From positions 1 to 64,000 of the forward strand of contig NZ_MUNW01000036.1 of the NCBI RefSeq assembly GCF_002002725.1: a DNA stretch of 64,000 nucleotides, given 5' to 3'. The notes beneath the pieces were generated by a model. It was not told where the DNA came from. It searched no databases and saw only the letters and a program-made list of their open reading frames with translations. Made by a program: the position numbers and the translations under genes. Shown here piece after piece: positions 16,862 to 24,089 of the stretch. The stretch's first letter is position 1. Each line of letters starts with the position of its first letter. This stretch comes from Sinorhizobium sp. A49 (GTDB lineage: Bacteria; Pseudomonadota; Alphaproteobacteria; Rhizobiales; Rhizobiaceae).

Positions 16862-18606
16862 TCGAAGGGCTGCCGAAGGGGATTGGCGACCGCGCCAGGC
16901 GCATCATGGAAACGGCGCTCGCGGTCGGACACTTCCGCTGTGAAAGCAAAACCGACAACGCCTCGTGCCAGAACCTGAACGGTCGGCAACTGCTGAAGAG
17001 AGACGCCAAGGAAGCGTGGCTCTGGTATCCGAGCGACAGGGCCTACGAGCTTTCCGGGCTGGTGCGCCCGGTAGTCGGTCTGGATCTGGTCGAAAGCGGC
17101 GAGGTCTTTGCTATCCACGCTGCCAACCATGCGCAGGCGTCCGATATCGTGCCGATCGGCATCGATGCCGGCGGTGTCGATATTGTGTGGACCTCTCCAC
17201 CTTGTGTGCATCACACCATTCCCAAAACTCAGGTGGCGCCGGCTGCCGGATCATCGGACCTGGTCGCGTCGATCAAGACGGCGCGCACGTTGCTGAGCGC
17301 TGGCGACGTGCGTGCCGCATTGCTGCTTTCGACTGGTGCCTATGAGCAGGCGAAGGCGGCGGTGAACTATGCCGAGAGGGTCAAGGCCTCACGCGAGCTG
17401 ATCGACAAGGCGCGCCTCATGCAGGCGGAAGCGCTGAAGATCGAAAGCATGTGCTACGTCGCCATGGCCGACACGATCGACGAAGCGCAATCCAGCGGCC
17501 GCATCGCCCGGAAAGGCCGTCCGAAAAATGTTTCCGGCGAAAACATTTTTACCATGGAAGACGTGGGCATCGACCGGGTGCAACTGCACCAGGCGCGAAA
17601 GCTCCGCAATGTGGTCCGCGAGCAACCTGATTTTGTCGAGCGCGTAATCGCGGCGCGGCTGGAGGCCGGGCTTGATCCGAGCCGGCGCAGCATTTCGCAC
17701 GCGATCGGCACGCGTTCGGCGCCGGCGGGCGATAAGGGCGATCAACTCTACCAGACGCCCATCGAGGCTATGCGCACGCTGCTGGCGCTGGAAAGCTTCT
17801 CGGCGATGGTGAAAGAGCCGGCGGTCGGCAAGGGCGCGATCATGCGCCCGCTCGAAGATGCCGGTTATGAGGTGATGATCGCCGATCTCGTCGACCGCGG
17901 CGTCGCCACGCGGCACGGCGAACTACAGCAGGTTGGAGATTTCCTGCTTTCCGTCGCTGGTGGATCTGCCGGCGTCGATCTCGTTACCAACCCGCCTTAT
18001 GCCGAGCTGGCAAACGCCTTTCCGGCCCATGCGCTGCGCGAGCACAAGCCGCGCAAGATGGCGCTGCTCCTCAACTGGAATTTCGCGGCCGGATTCGACG
18101 ATCCTAACCGCATATTCGTCATGGACGAAAACCCGCCGTCGCGCGTGTACCTCTTCACTCGTCGCCTGCCGATGATGCACCGGGACGGATGGGACGGGCC
18201 TGAGGCGAGCAGCCAAATGAACACGGCCTGGTTTGTCTGGGAACGCAACGAAGACGGCAGCTATGGCGATGGCTTCCCACGCATCATCCGCGTGGATTGG
18301 AAGGCATACGAGAACGCCGCGCCGTTGTTGCCAGGTGCCGGCGGCAATATCGCGCCGATGACCTTCAAGCCGCAGCCCGACGAGTTTGCCCGCGAGACGC
18401 CGCGCAAGACGCTCGACGAGCGCGTGAGCGAGGAACGCGACCGGGCACTCTCATGGGTGCGCGAGCAGGGGGCATTCGACCCTGGTGCCTTTCGTCGCGG
18501 CGTCGCCGTGCGCGGTGCGGTTGCCGAGGCGCTGATTGCGGATTTCGAAACCGAAGGTCTGATCGTTGCTGATGGCGACGGCGGGTGGAAGGCGGTCGCA
18601 CAATGA
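16858..18606 (+). CDS. DNA N6-adenine methyltransferase with cytosine-MTase-like N-terminal segment
   Basis: A 582-residue protein (GTG start overlapping the preceding stop). The C-terminal half is adenine-methyltransferase-like: QTPIEAMRTLLAL, the SAM-site-like EPAVGKGAIM (about 320-329), and the catalytic motif VTNPPY (376-381). Residues 83-123 instead match the motif III-IV part of a C5-cytosine methyltransferase: AIHAANH...DIVWTSPPCVHHT, including the PC with the catalytic-type cysteine. No motif I for that enzyme is present. The middle (170-290) is helical with a GRPKN...MEDVGI segment. The product probably methylates phage or host DNA at adenine; the N-terminal fragment looks like a recombination insert. 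Confidence 0.7.
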   Translation: MIEGLPKGIGDRARRIMETALAVGHFRCESKTDNASCQNLNGRQLLKRDAKEAWLWYPSDRAYELSGLVRPVVGLDLVESGEVFAIHAANHAQASDIVPIGIDAGGVDIVWTSPPCVHHTIPKTQVAPAAGSSDLVASIKTARTLLSAGDVRAALLLSTGAYEQAKAAVNYAERVKASRELIDKARLMQAEALKIESMCYVAMADTIDEAQSSGRIARKGRPKNVSGENIFTMEDVGIDRVQLHQARKLRNVVREQPDFVERVIAARLEAGLDPSRRSISHAIGTRSAPAGDKGDQLYQTPIEAMRTLLALESFSAMVKEPAVGKGAIMRPLEDAGYEVMIADLVDRGVATRHGELQQVGDFLLSVAGGSAGVDLVTNPPYAELANAFPAHALREHKPRKMALLLNWNFAAGFDDPNRIFVMDENPPSRVYLFTRRLPMMHRDGWDGPEASSQMNTAWFVWERNEDGSYGDGFPRIIRVDWKAYENAAPLLPGAGGNIAPMTFKPQPDEFARETPRKTLDERVSEERDRALSWVREQGAFDPGAFRRGVAVRGAVAEALIADFETEGLIVADGDGGWKAVAQ

Positions 18607-18917
18607 TGGCGCTGCTTCCGATCGTCGAGGAACTGCTTGACGCGCCCGACGACGCCACTCGGGCTCGCTGGATCCTCAATGCACCGCTGGACGTGCTTCT
18701 GCGTGACCAGATGCAGATCCGCGCCGCGCTCCAGCGGGCGGGGTTTCAGCCGGGGCTCACGTGCCTGGCAACCGAAATCGCCGCGCTCTGCGGCACCCGC
18801 TGCGCTGACGGCGGCCATCCCATCACTTTGCGGGTCTCGCGCGAATACGCGCGCTTGCAGCTTGTCGAAATCGCGCGCCGGAGCGCCAGAATGGAGGCTG
18901 TGCATGTTGGGTCTTAA
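18603..18917 (+). CDS. Hypothetical early phage protein
   Basis: A 104-residue protein whose ATG overlaps the stop of the methyltransferase gene. It contains APLDVLLRDQMQIRAALQRAG and LATEIAALCGTRCADGGHP, without a family I recognise. The tail REYARLQLVEIARRSARM is helical. Probably an accessory of the replication/modification block. Confidence 0.5.
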   Translation: MMALLPIVEELLDAPDDATRARWILNAPLDVLLRDQMQIRAALQRAGFQPGLTCLATEIAALCGTRCADGGHPITLRVSREYARLQLVEIARRSARMEAVHVGS

Positions 18918-19113
18918 CCGGGCCGATGCCCGTCGTTCACGATCATCTGCCATGAGCGGCAAGATGGACGAGACGACGGCGCTTGCCGCGATCGTTCTCT
19001 GGGCCTCCGGTCACTTCGACACGAAGGACATATCCGACGTTCTTCGCTGCGGTGAGGACGCCGTCTGCCGCACGCTGCATGCAGCGCGACATATCGCGAA
19101 GGGGGATCGGTAA
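18904..19113 (+). CDS. Small HTH phage protein
   Basis: A 69-residue protein. The C-terminal half, TALAAIVLWASGHFDTKDIS followed by VLRCGEDAVCRTLHAARHIA, is a helix-turn-helix like those of sigma region 4 or small phage regulators. Start at ATG 18904 (overlap with the preceding gene by 14 bases) or at 18952. The stop overlaps the next start as TAATG. Confidence 0.55.
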   Translation: MLGLNRADARRSRSSAMSGKMDETTALAAIVLWASGHFDTKDISDVLRCGEDAVCRTLHAARHIAKGDR

Positions 19114-19511
19114 TGTTTCGCACCGATCTCTTCGCGGAAAGAAGCATGACGGCGATGTCGGCCGGCTGGACTGACGTGCCCATGATCATCGATAGCTTTG
19201 CCGGCGGCGGTGGCGCATCGACCGGCATCGAAATGGCGCTTGGCCGATCGCCAGATATCGCGATCAACCACAGTGCTGATGCCCTCGCGCTGCATGCGGC
19301 CAACCATCCCGACACGCTTCACCTCTCCGAGAACGTCTACAAGGTCGATCGACGGCGCCTGGGACTATCACGATGGTGGCGCCGGGCCGGTGTGACGCTC
19401 GTTCTCCAAATCCGTGCAGGTCTCCTGGGCAACAGCGTTTGCCCGCCGGTCGCTTGTGCTCTCGTTGCCGCCAACTGCAACCACCTCGCGGTGCAGAGGG
19501 CAGCGGCATGA
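19113..19511 (+). pseudogene. C5-cytosine DNA methyltransferase with in-frame internal deletion
   Basis: A 132-residue open frame that keeps only the two ends of a phage C5-cytosine methyltransferase. Residues 25-79 hold motif I (IIDSFAGGGGASTGIE, SAM binding) and the following NHSADALALHAANHP, LSENVYKVD. Residues 104-120 hold the C-terminal motif X, LLGNSVCPPVACALVAA. The 250 or so residues between, with the catalytic PC motif, ENV motif and target-recognition domain, are missing, while the frame is kept. It cannot be an active methyltransferase alone. It overlaps its neighbours by TAATG and ATGA like a normal operon member. Confidence 0.8.
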
Positions 19512-19747
19512 ACTGGCTGGATCAAGAATACAGGATTGTTTTGATGTGTGGTGACGTTGATGTCGGGGCGGTCTATCCGCCGTCCGGCCGTGCCAAGGTT
19601 TGGCGCTGGCGGGTTCGGGTGACGAAGAGCGGTCACCCGGTCAAAGGTAATGAAGCCAGCAGGGCGGCGGCTGTCGCTCATGTGGAGCGGCGCTTTCGTT
19701 CCTTCCTGACTGCTGCCGGCTTGGTCTCGGAAGGCGGTGCGGTATGA
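19508..19747 (+). CDS. Small phage protein, unknown function
   Basis: A 79-residue protein starting at an ATGA overlap with the methyltransferase remnant. It contains a beta-rich N-terminal part (YRIVLMCGDVDVGAVYP) and a C-terminal helix (EASRAAAVAHVERRFRSFL), a layout like small RNA- or DNA-binding folds of the dsRBD/ribosomal type, but this is a guess. Its stop overlaps the next start as ATGA. Confidence 0.55.
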   Translation: MNWLDQEYRIVLMCGDVDVGAVYPPSGRAKVWRWRVRVTKSGHPVKGNEASRAAAVAHVERRFRSFLTAAGLVSEGGAV

Positions 19748-21003
19748 GCCAGGAGGCAACTATTCGCCGTGGCGTGCGAAACGCGCGTTATGCGGCGATC
19801 CCGAACCATGTCTTTGAAGACGCGCGCCTTTCGATGGAGGCGCGGTGGCTGCTGAGCTATCTGCTTTCGAAGCCAGATAACTGGACTGTCGTACTTCGCG
19901 ATATCACCAACAAGGGCGGCTGCGGGCGCGACAAGGCGCGCAAGATGATCGCCGAGTTGGTTGAGTTTGGCTATGCCGAGCGCGAGCAGCATCGCGACGA
20001 CGGCAAGTTTGGCTCGTCGATGCTGGTGATCTTCGATGAGCCGCGCACCATGCCGGAAAACATGGCCCCCGGCGAAAGTGTTGCATTTCTACCGCAGACT
20101 GAAATGCCGGCGCCGGTGATGCCGTCGCCGGTTTTACCGGCGCCGGTAAAACCGTCACATAGTAATAACTTAGATTCAGCAAATACTGATTGTAAGAATC
20201 TGAGAGAGGGCGTGCGCGAGGCGGAAGGGCAGGAAAGTCCGACCGAAAGCTTGGTGGCCATCGACAAGGCCTTCTGGGCACTGGTGAAGGATTGGCCTGG
20301 CTTTGCCGGTATGCCGAAGGAACCGGCCCGCCGCGAGTGGTACTTGCTATCGGCGGATGAGCGGCAAAGGGCGACAGAGCGCTTTCCACGTTGGCTTGCC
20401 TTGCTCAAGGCCCAAAAGAAATCCCACGTTCCGGCGCCGTCGACGTACTTCAAGGAAAAGCTGTTCGACGAAGTGCAGCCCGTAGAGGAGGCCGCGAAGC
20501 CGACGAGCGCCATGGCAGCGCCCTTTGGGAAGCTCTGGAACGCCACCCGCATCGCCGAGTTGCTGTGCCCTCCGACCGGAGTAATCGCTGGCCCGACAAC
20601 CTTCGACAGGCTCCAGATCGACAGCGGCAAGACGACGCTCGCTGAGGTGTTGGACGAGAAACGCATGCGTAGCGGCTGGCCGATCGTAAACACGATGCAC
20701 GAGCGCACCAGGGACCGCGATGAAGGCCGACGCGGTTGGGTTTGTTCGTTGGGGCTCAAGGGCGCGGCGGCAGCCTTCGAGCAGGTTCACAGCGGCTCGG
20801 ACCTGATGGAAGCGTGGCAGCGCGAGCACAAGCGCCGAGGGTGGCCTTTCCCAGATGGGCGGCTGCCTGACTGGGTCTACTTCCCGCCTATCGAGCCCGA
20901 CGACGATCTCGACCGTGCCGTTGCCGCGGCGGTGGATCGGTACCGTGACCAGATTTCCGACTACCTCACCGCAAGGAGCAAATGCGACCATGATGCAGCA
21001 TAG
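19744..21003 (+). CDS. Replication-type helix-turn-helix protein
   Basis: A 419-residue protein. Residues 10-95 form a winged-helix domain of the phage replication/DnaD-like type: YAAIPNHVFEDARLSMEARW, LLSYLLSKPDNWTV, CGRDKARKMIAELVEFGY. A low-complexity linker follows with a repeated P-A-P-V pattern. The C-terminal part has AFWALVKDWPGFAGMPKEPA and a helical region typical of origin-binding or helicase-loading proteins. By position after the early regulators it is the best candidate for the replication initiator; the origin may lie within it. Confidence 0.65.
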   Translation: MSQEATIRRGVRNARYAAIPNHVFEDARLSMEARWLLSYLLSKPDNWTVVLRDITNKGGCGRDKARKMIAELVEFGYAEREQHRDDGKFGSSMLVIFDEPRTMPENMAPGESVAFLPQTEMPAPVMPSPVLPAPVKPSHSNNLDSANTDCKNLREGVREAEGQESPTESLVAIDKAFWALVKDWPGFAGMPKEPARREWYLLSADERQRATERFPRWLALLKAQKKSHVPAPSTYFKEKLFDEVQPVEEAAKPTSAMAAPFGKLWNATRIAELLCPPTGVIAGPTTFDRLQIDSGKTTLAEVLDEKRMRSGWPIVNTMHERTRDRDEGRRGWVCSLGLKGAAAAFEQVHSGSDLMEAWQREHKRRGWPFPDGRLPDWVYFPPIEPDDDLDRAVAAAVDRYRDQISDYLTARSKCDHDAA

Positions 21004-21646
21004 GGGAATAAAGGGTCAGCCGATCGCAACGCACACCAAGGACGGATTTAGGGACCGCATGCGGCGAATCACAGCAAGGAATTTGAAGGCAGCCTCAATG
21101 AAAGTGACCGAAATGAACCCTGAAAAAGCACGTTGGCACTGCCTGCATGTCTTGCGCGGCAAAGAATTTGATGTGGAAAACGCGCTGGCAGCGGCCAACG
21201 TTGAGGTCTTTGTGCCGCGTGAAAAGATCTTTTCCATACGTCGGGGCAAGAAAATCGAGGCGGAAATTCCGCGTTTGTCAAGCTATCTGCTGGTTCGTGT
21301 GGTCGGGTCCGCCGAGGCATTCTTGGCGCTCCGCCACCAGAAGCACGTCGTCGATATCGTTGGCTGCGATGCTTACTACCATGTCGTCAGTGATAACGAT
21401 GTGGCTGTTTTCAGAGCGCTTTCCGATGGATTCCAAGCCCCGCGTATGGCGACTGATAAGACGATTGGGCAGGGCACTCTGGCCGACATCGTGTTTGGTC
21501 CGTTCGCGGGCTTCCGGTGCGTCGTTACCGCTGTAAAGTGGAGCCGCGAAGCGAGGGCAAGCGTCCGTATCGAAGTCGGTCAGGAAGGGCACGGCAAGCC
21601 ATTCGACATCGAAAGCATGCCTCTTGCGTTTCTCAAGAGGCTGTGA
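20990..21646 (+). CDS. NusG-like transcription factor (NGN plus KOW)
   Basis: A 218-residue protein. Residues 45-125 match a NusG N-terminal domain: RWHCLHVLRGKEFDVENAL, NVEVFVPREKIF, PRLSSYLLVRV. The C-terminal KOW motif reads LADIVFGPFAGFRCVVTAVK. NusG paralogues bind the RNA polymerase clamp and prevent pausing or termination in selected operons. Lying last in the early block, directly before an intrinsic terminator and the late genes, it may be the phage antiterminator. The start at 20990 follows an AAGGAG about 12 bases upstream; several internal ATGs are possible. Confidence 0.8.
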   Translation: MMQHRGIKGQPIATHTKDGFRDRMRRITARNLKAASMKVTEMNPEKARWHCLHVLRGKEFDVENALAAANVEVFVPREKIFSIRRGKKIEAEIPRLSSYLLVRVVGSAEAFLALRHQKHVVDIVGCDAYYHVVSDNDVAVFRALSDGFQAPRMATDKTIGQGTLADIVFGPFAGFRCVVTAVKWSREARASVRIEVGQEGHGKPFDIESMPLAFLKRL

Positions 21647-21908
21647 GAGTCATTTTGCAACGGACGAGCCGGATGACGTTACCCTCCGATCCCCTAGACC
21701 AGATCTAGGGCAGAGCAGGCGAAAGCCTCAGGGAACCAACGCACAGGCCCCACGCCCTCCAGCCTCCAGACGAGGCACCGATTCAGGGCAAGTGCTACTG
21801 CTATGGCTTTTATCTAACCTTCGATAGCATCGTTGCTGTTGGGCTCAACTCCCATCAGCACATTCATACAAAGGCGATCCTTCGGGGTCGCCTTTTGCGT
21901 TTAAGGGT
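21647..21908 (+). other. Intergenic leader between early and late regions
   Basis: About 260 bases without a gene. It holds a CCTAGA/TCTAGG hairpin at about 21694-21710, further GC-rich complementary stretches, and the terminator at 21870-21895. It may carry the late promoter or a site for the NusG-like factor. Confidence 0.45.
21870..21900 (+). terminator. Intrinsic terminator with TTCG tetraloop
   Basis: AAAGGCGA (21870-21877) pairs with TCGCCTTT (21888-21895); an inner CC/GG pair closes a TTCG loop. It separates the early operon from the HNH-terminase late block and is a plausible target for antitermination. Confidence 0.75.
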
Positions 21909-22268
21909 ATGGGCAGACTCTCGACACTCAAGCCAAAGCTGACGACGCTGGGCTCGCGCCTAGCTCGGCCGGAAGGTGAGGCGGCTCGCCTCGCAGAGCG
22001 TGATCGTAACGTTGCCTGGCGCAAGTGGTACAAGACAGCGCGTTGGCAGAAGCTGCGCATGCAGGTGTTGATCCGGGATCTATTCACTTGCCAGATGGTG
22101 GGATGCGGACGCATCGAGGCCAACACCTCTCAACTGGTTGCGGACCACAAGATCCGCCATCAGGGCGACGAGCAGCTGTTCTGGGATGAGGACAACCTGC
22201 AGTGCCTTTGCAAGCCATGCCACGACAGGCTCAAGCAGAAAGAGGAGCGGGCTCAGTCCCGTTGGTGA
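21909..22268 (+). CDS. HNH endonuclease of the packaging module
   Basis: A 119-residue HNH protein: WRKWYKTARWQKLRMQVLIRD, then CQMVGCGRIEANTSQLVADH (zinc Cys pair and the catalytic VADHK), and NLQCLCKPCHDRLKQK (second Cys pair and His). HNH proteins placed just before the small terminase are needed for cos cleavage and packaging in many HK97-type phages. ATG at 21909. Confidence 0.88.
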   Translation: MGRLSTLKPKLTTLGSRLARPEGEAARLAERDRNVAWRKWYKTARWQKLRMQVLIRDLFTCQMVGCGRIEANTSQLVADHKIRHQGDEQLFWDEDNLQCLCKPCHDRLKQKEERAQSRW

Positions 22269-22382
22269 AACCATGAATGAACTTGAAGCTACGAAGGATA
22301 GCTTGAATATCGCGGTCAGACGATAGCTGCCAGCGCCGTCATCGTAACCAGAATGAACGCTTTGCGCCCGATAGCTGCAGGA

Positions 22383-22973
22383 TTAAATGGGGTCTTTCTT
22401 CCTAAGTTCGGCGCCCAAGGTAGCATCGACCATTTCCCGGGCATCGAATGCCGACATGCCCGAGGCCACTAAATCGTGTAGCTCATCCCTCATCCGAAGA
22501 TGGTGCTCGGGATATTTCCGAAGCGCCTGGGGCAGCCTTACTCCGCCCCGAAATGCGTCCCGGCCATCACTCGTTTCCCGCCACTCGATTGAGGGGTCAG
22601 GGATGAACTGGAACCGTGATGGTGCCTCTACCAATTGCGGCGTTAGACAAAGCCAATGCCCGCGCATTTCTACAACCGAATGCAAGATTAGGTCCGAGCC
22701 ATAGACACACCATCCCCAAACATGATGGCTCTCCGGATCGTTTGCCGCCTGCCTGGAGCAGTTTACGTGGCAATTGTATGGAAGCATTTCGGCCGCCAAC
22801 AACTCATGTTCGGGCGGCCGCGTAACAGTGACGCGCGGCAGGGAGAGAACTTCTGCAAGGGTGTTCGCTTCCCATTCGGTCGGTGGGAAAGACATTTCCT
22901 CGGCGTTCCGCAAGGCTAGTTCGCCCAGTTCCTTCTTTCGGAGCGCGTTAATAGTCGTTTTCTGGTTACCCAT
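22383..22973 (-). CDS. Opposite-strand cargo gene, unknown function
   Basis: A protein of about 196 residues (start ATG 22973, or 22988 for a 5-residue longer form). The middle has a conserved look: PYNCHVNCSRQAANDP, HHVWGWCVYGSDLILHSVVE and RGHWLCLTPQL, with His, Cys and Trp residues arranged like a small enzyme or metal site; homologues of this type occur in many bacteria as hypothetical proteins. It lies on the minus strand between HNH and terminase, against the late transcription direction, so it is likely an independently expressed cargo gene. Confidence 0.6.
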   Translation of the reverse strand: MGNQKTTINALRKKELGELALRNAEEMSFPPTEWEANTLAEVLSLPRVTVTRPPEHELLAAEMLPYNCHVNCSRQAANDPESHHVWGWCVYGSDLILHSVVEMRGHWLCLTPQLVEAPSRFQFIPDPSIEWRETSDGRDAFRGGVRLPQALRKYPEHHLRMRDELHDLVASGMSAFDAREMVDATLGAELRKKDPI

Positions 22974-23051
22974 TCTACTTTCCATCAATCGCTAGTTATG
23001 CGCCCTAATCTCTTTTTGCTCGCCGCCTTGAAGTCGAACGATCTCCCTCTG

Positions 23052-23294
23052 CTAGCGTTTGCTCAACGACCGGGCAATCTTCACGAGAATGCCGAACGCG
23101 ATTGCAAACACCATCACCAAGATACCTTGGTCGATCGCCTCGCCTGAGGTCGAAGAGCCTAAGTATCGAGCAGCCATCCTCGCCCTAGTTTCGGGGTCGT
23201 CTGCACTAGCCACAAACACTCCGATCGCAACCCTCAAAGCCCCGAAAATCAGCGCGACCCACGCGACTACGTTGCCAATCCGGATAAAAAACAT
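23052..23294 (-). CDS. Small two-helix membrane protein
   Basis: An 80-residue protein with two predicted transmembrane segments: VVAWVALIFGALRVAIGVFV near the N-terminus and GILVMVFAIAFGILVKIA near the C-terminus, ending in basic RSLSKR. It is encoded opposite to the late genes next to another cargo gene. Function unknown; superinfection exclusion is one possibility by analogy with other small prophage membrane proteins. Confidence 0.5.
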   Translation of the reverse strand: MFFIRIGNVVAWVALIFGALRVAIGVFVASADDPETRARMAARYLGSSTSGEAIDQGILVMVFAIAFGILVKIARSLSKR

Positions 23295-23609
23295 GCTCTG
23301 CCCTCACAAACGCCTGGCGGACATCTTACGCAGCTGCATGCGTCAGTCCATACCGCTCTCTTTAGGCGGAAGCGTGGGGGGCTAGATTTGGGCGCCGCCT
23401 TGAACGCTGCAGATGGTGTGCAGGTCCGCAATCGGCAGCAGCTGGCACGATGGCGATCCCATCATGCCCTACTGCTCTGATCACATGATCGAGACAGTGT
23501 TGACCCGCCCGTCAGGGCAGGCCTGACCCCGGTCATGGGGGGGGGGGCGAAAGTCTGGAACCCCTCAGCGCCTAGACCCGCGTCCCCCTCATTCAGAGAT
23601 TTTTTTCCG
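23295..23609. other. Region ahead of the terminase; candidate cos site and poly-G tract
   Basis: About 315 bases without a gene, holding an 11-base G tract at 23537-23547 and a GC-rich palindromic stretch around 23503-23535. In HNH-containing HK97-type phages the cos site lies just upstream of the small terminase gene, so it may be here. No cos site could be verified from a single sequence. Confidence 0.4.
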
Positions 23610-24089
23610 ATGGATCAGGATTTTGACCTGTTCGGGCAGCCCATTCCGGATTGGAAAGGCAAGCGCGGACGGCCTCCCTATGAACCGACTGAGAAAGAGC
23701 GCAACAAAATCAAACTGTTGCTGGCTCTTGGTTGGTCGATAGAGCGGATGGCGAACGCGATAGGCCGCTCGCCAGCCACGGTGAAGAGGTATTTTAGAGC
23801 CGAGCTGCAAGAACGCTCGGCGATGCGCGACAGGCTCGATGCGCGGCGCTTCGAGATCGCGATGGAACAGTCGAACGCAGGCAACGTCGCCGCGCTCAAA
23901 GAGCTGGGCAAGATGATCGAGCGCTCAGACCAGATGCTGATTGACGCTCGCCTGCGCGGTGACGATCGCAAGCCGGTGAAAGAGCCGGAAGTCGGAAAGA
24001 AAGAGGCACGGATTGAAGCTGCCAAAACTGCCGGTGAAGGCAGCTCTTGGGGCGACGATCTACTGCCGGGCGTTCATAGGGTGCAGTGA
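23610..24089 (+). CDS. Terminase small subunit
   Basis: A 159-residue protein. GRPPYEPTEKERNKIKLLLA and LGWSIERMANAIGRSPATVK form the N-terminal HTH that binds the packaging site; the following helices (DRLDARRFEIAMEQSNAGNV and ALKELGKMIERSD) mediate oligomerisation. It works with the large subunit encoded next, whose start overlaps this stop. I take the ATG at 23610; the frame is open to 23535 within the poly-G region. Confidence 0.82.
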   Translation: MDQDFDLFGQPIPDWKGKRGRPPYEPTEKERNKIKLLLALGWSIERMANAIGRSPATVKRYFRAELQERSAMRDRLDARRFEIAMEQSNAGNVAALKELGKMIERSDQMLIDARLRGDDRKPVKEPEVGKKEARIEAAKTAGEGSSWGDDLLPGVHRVQ

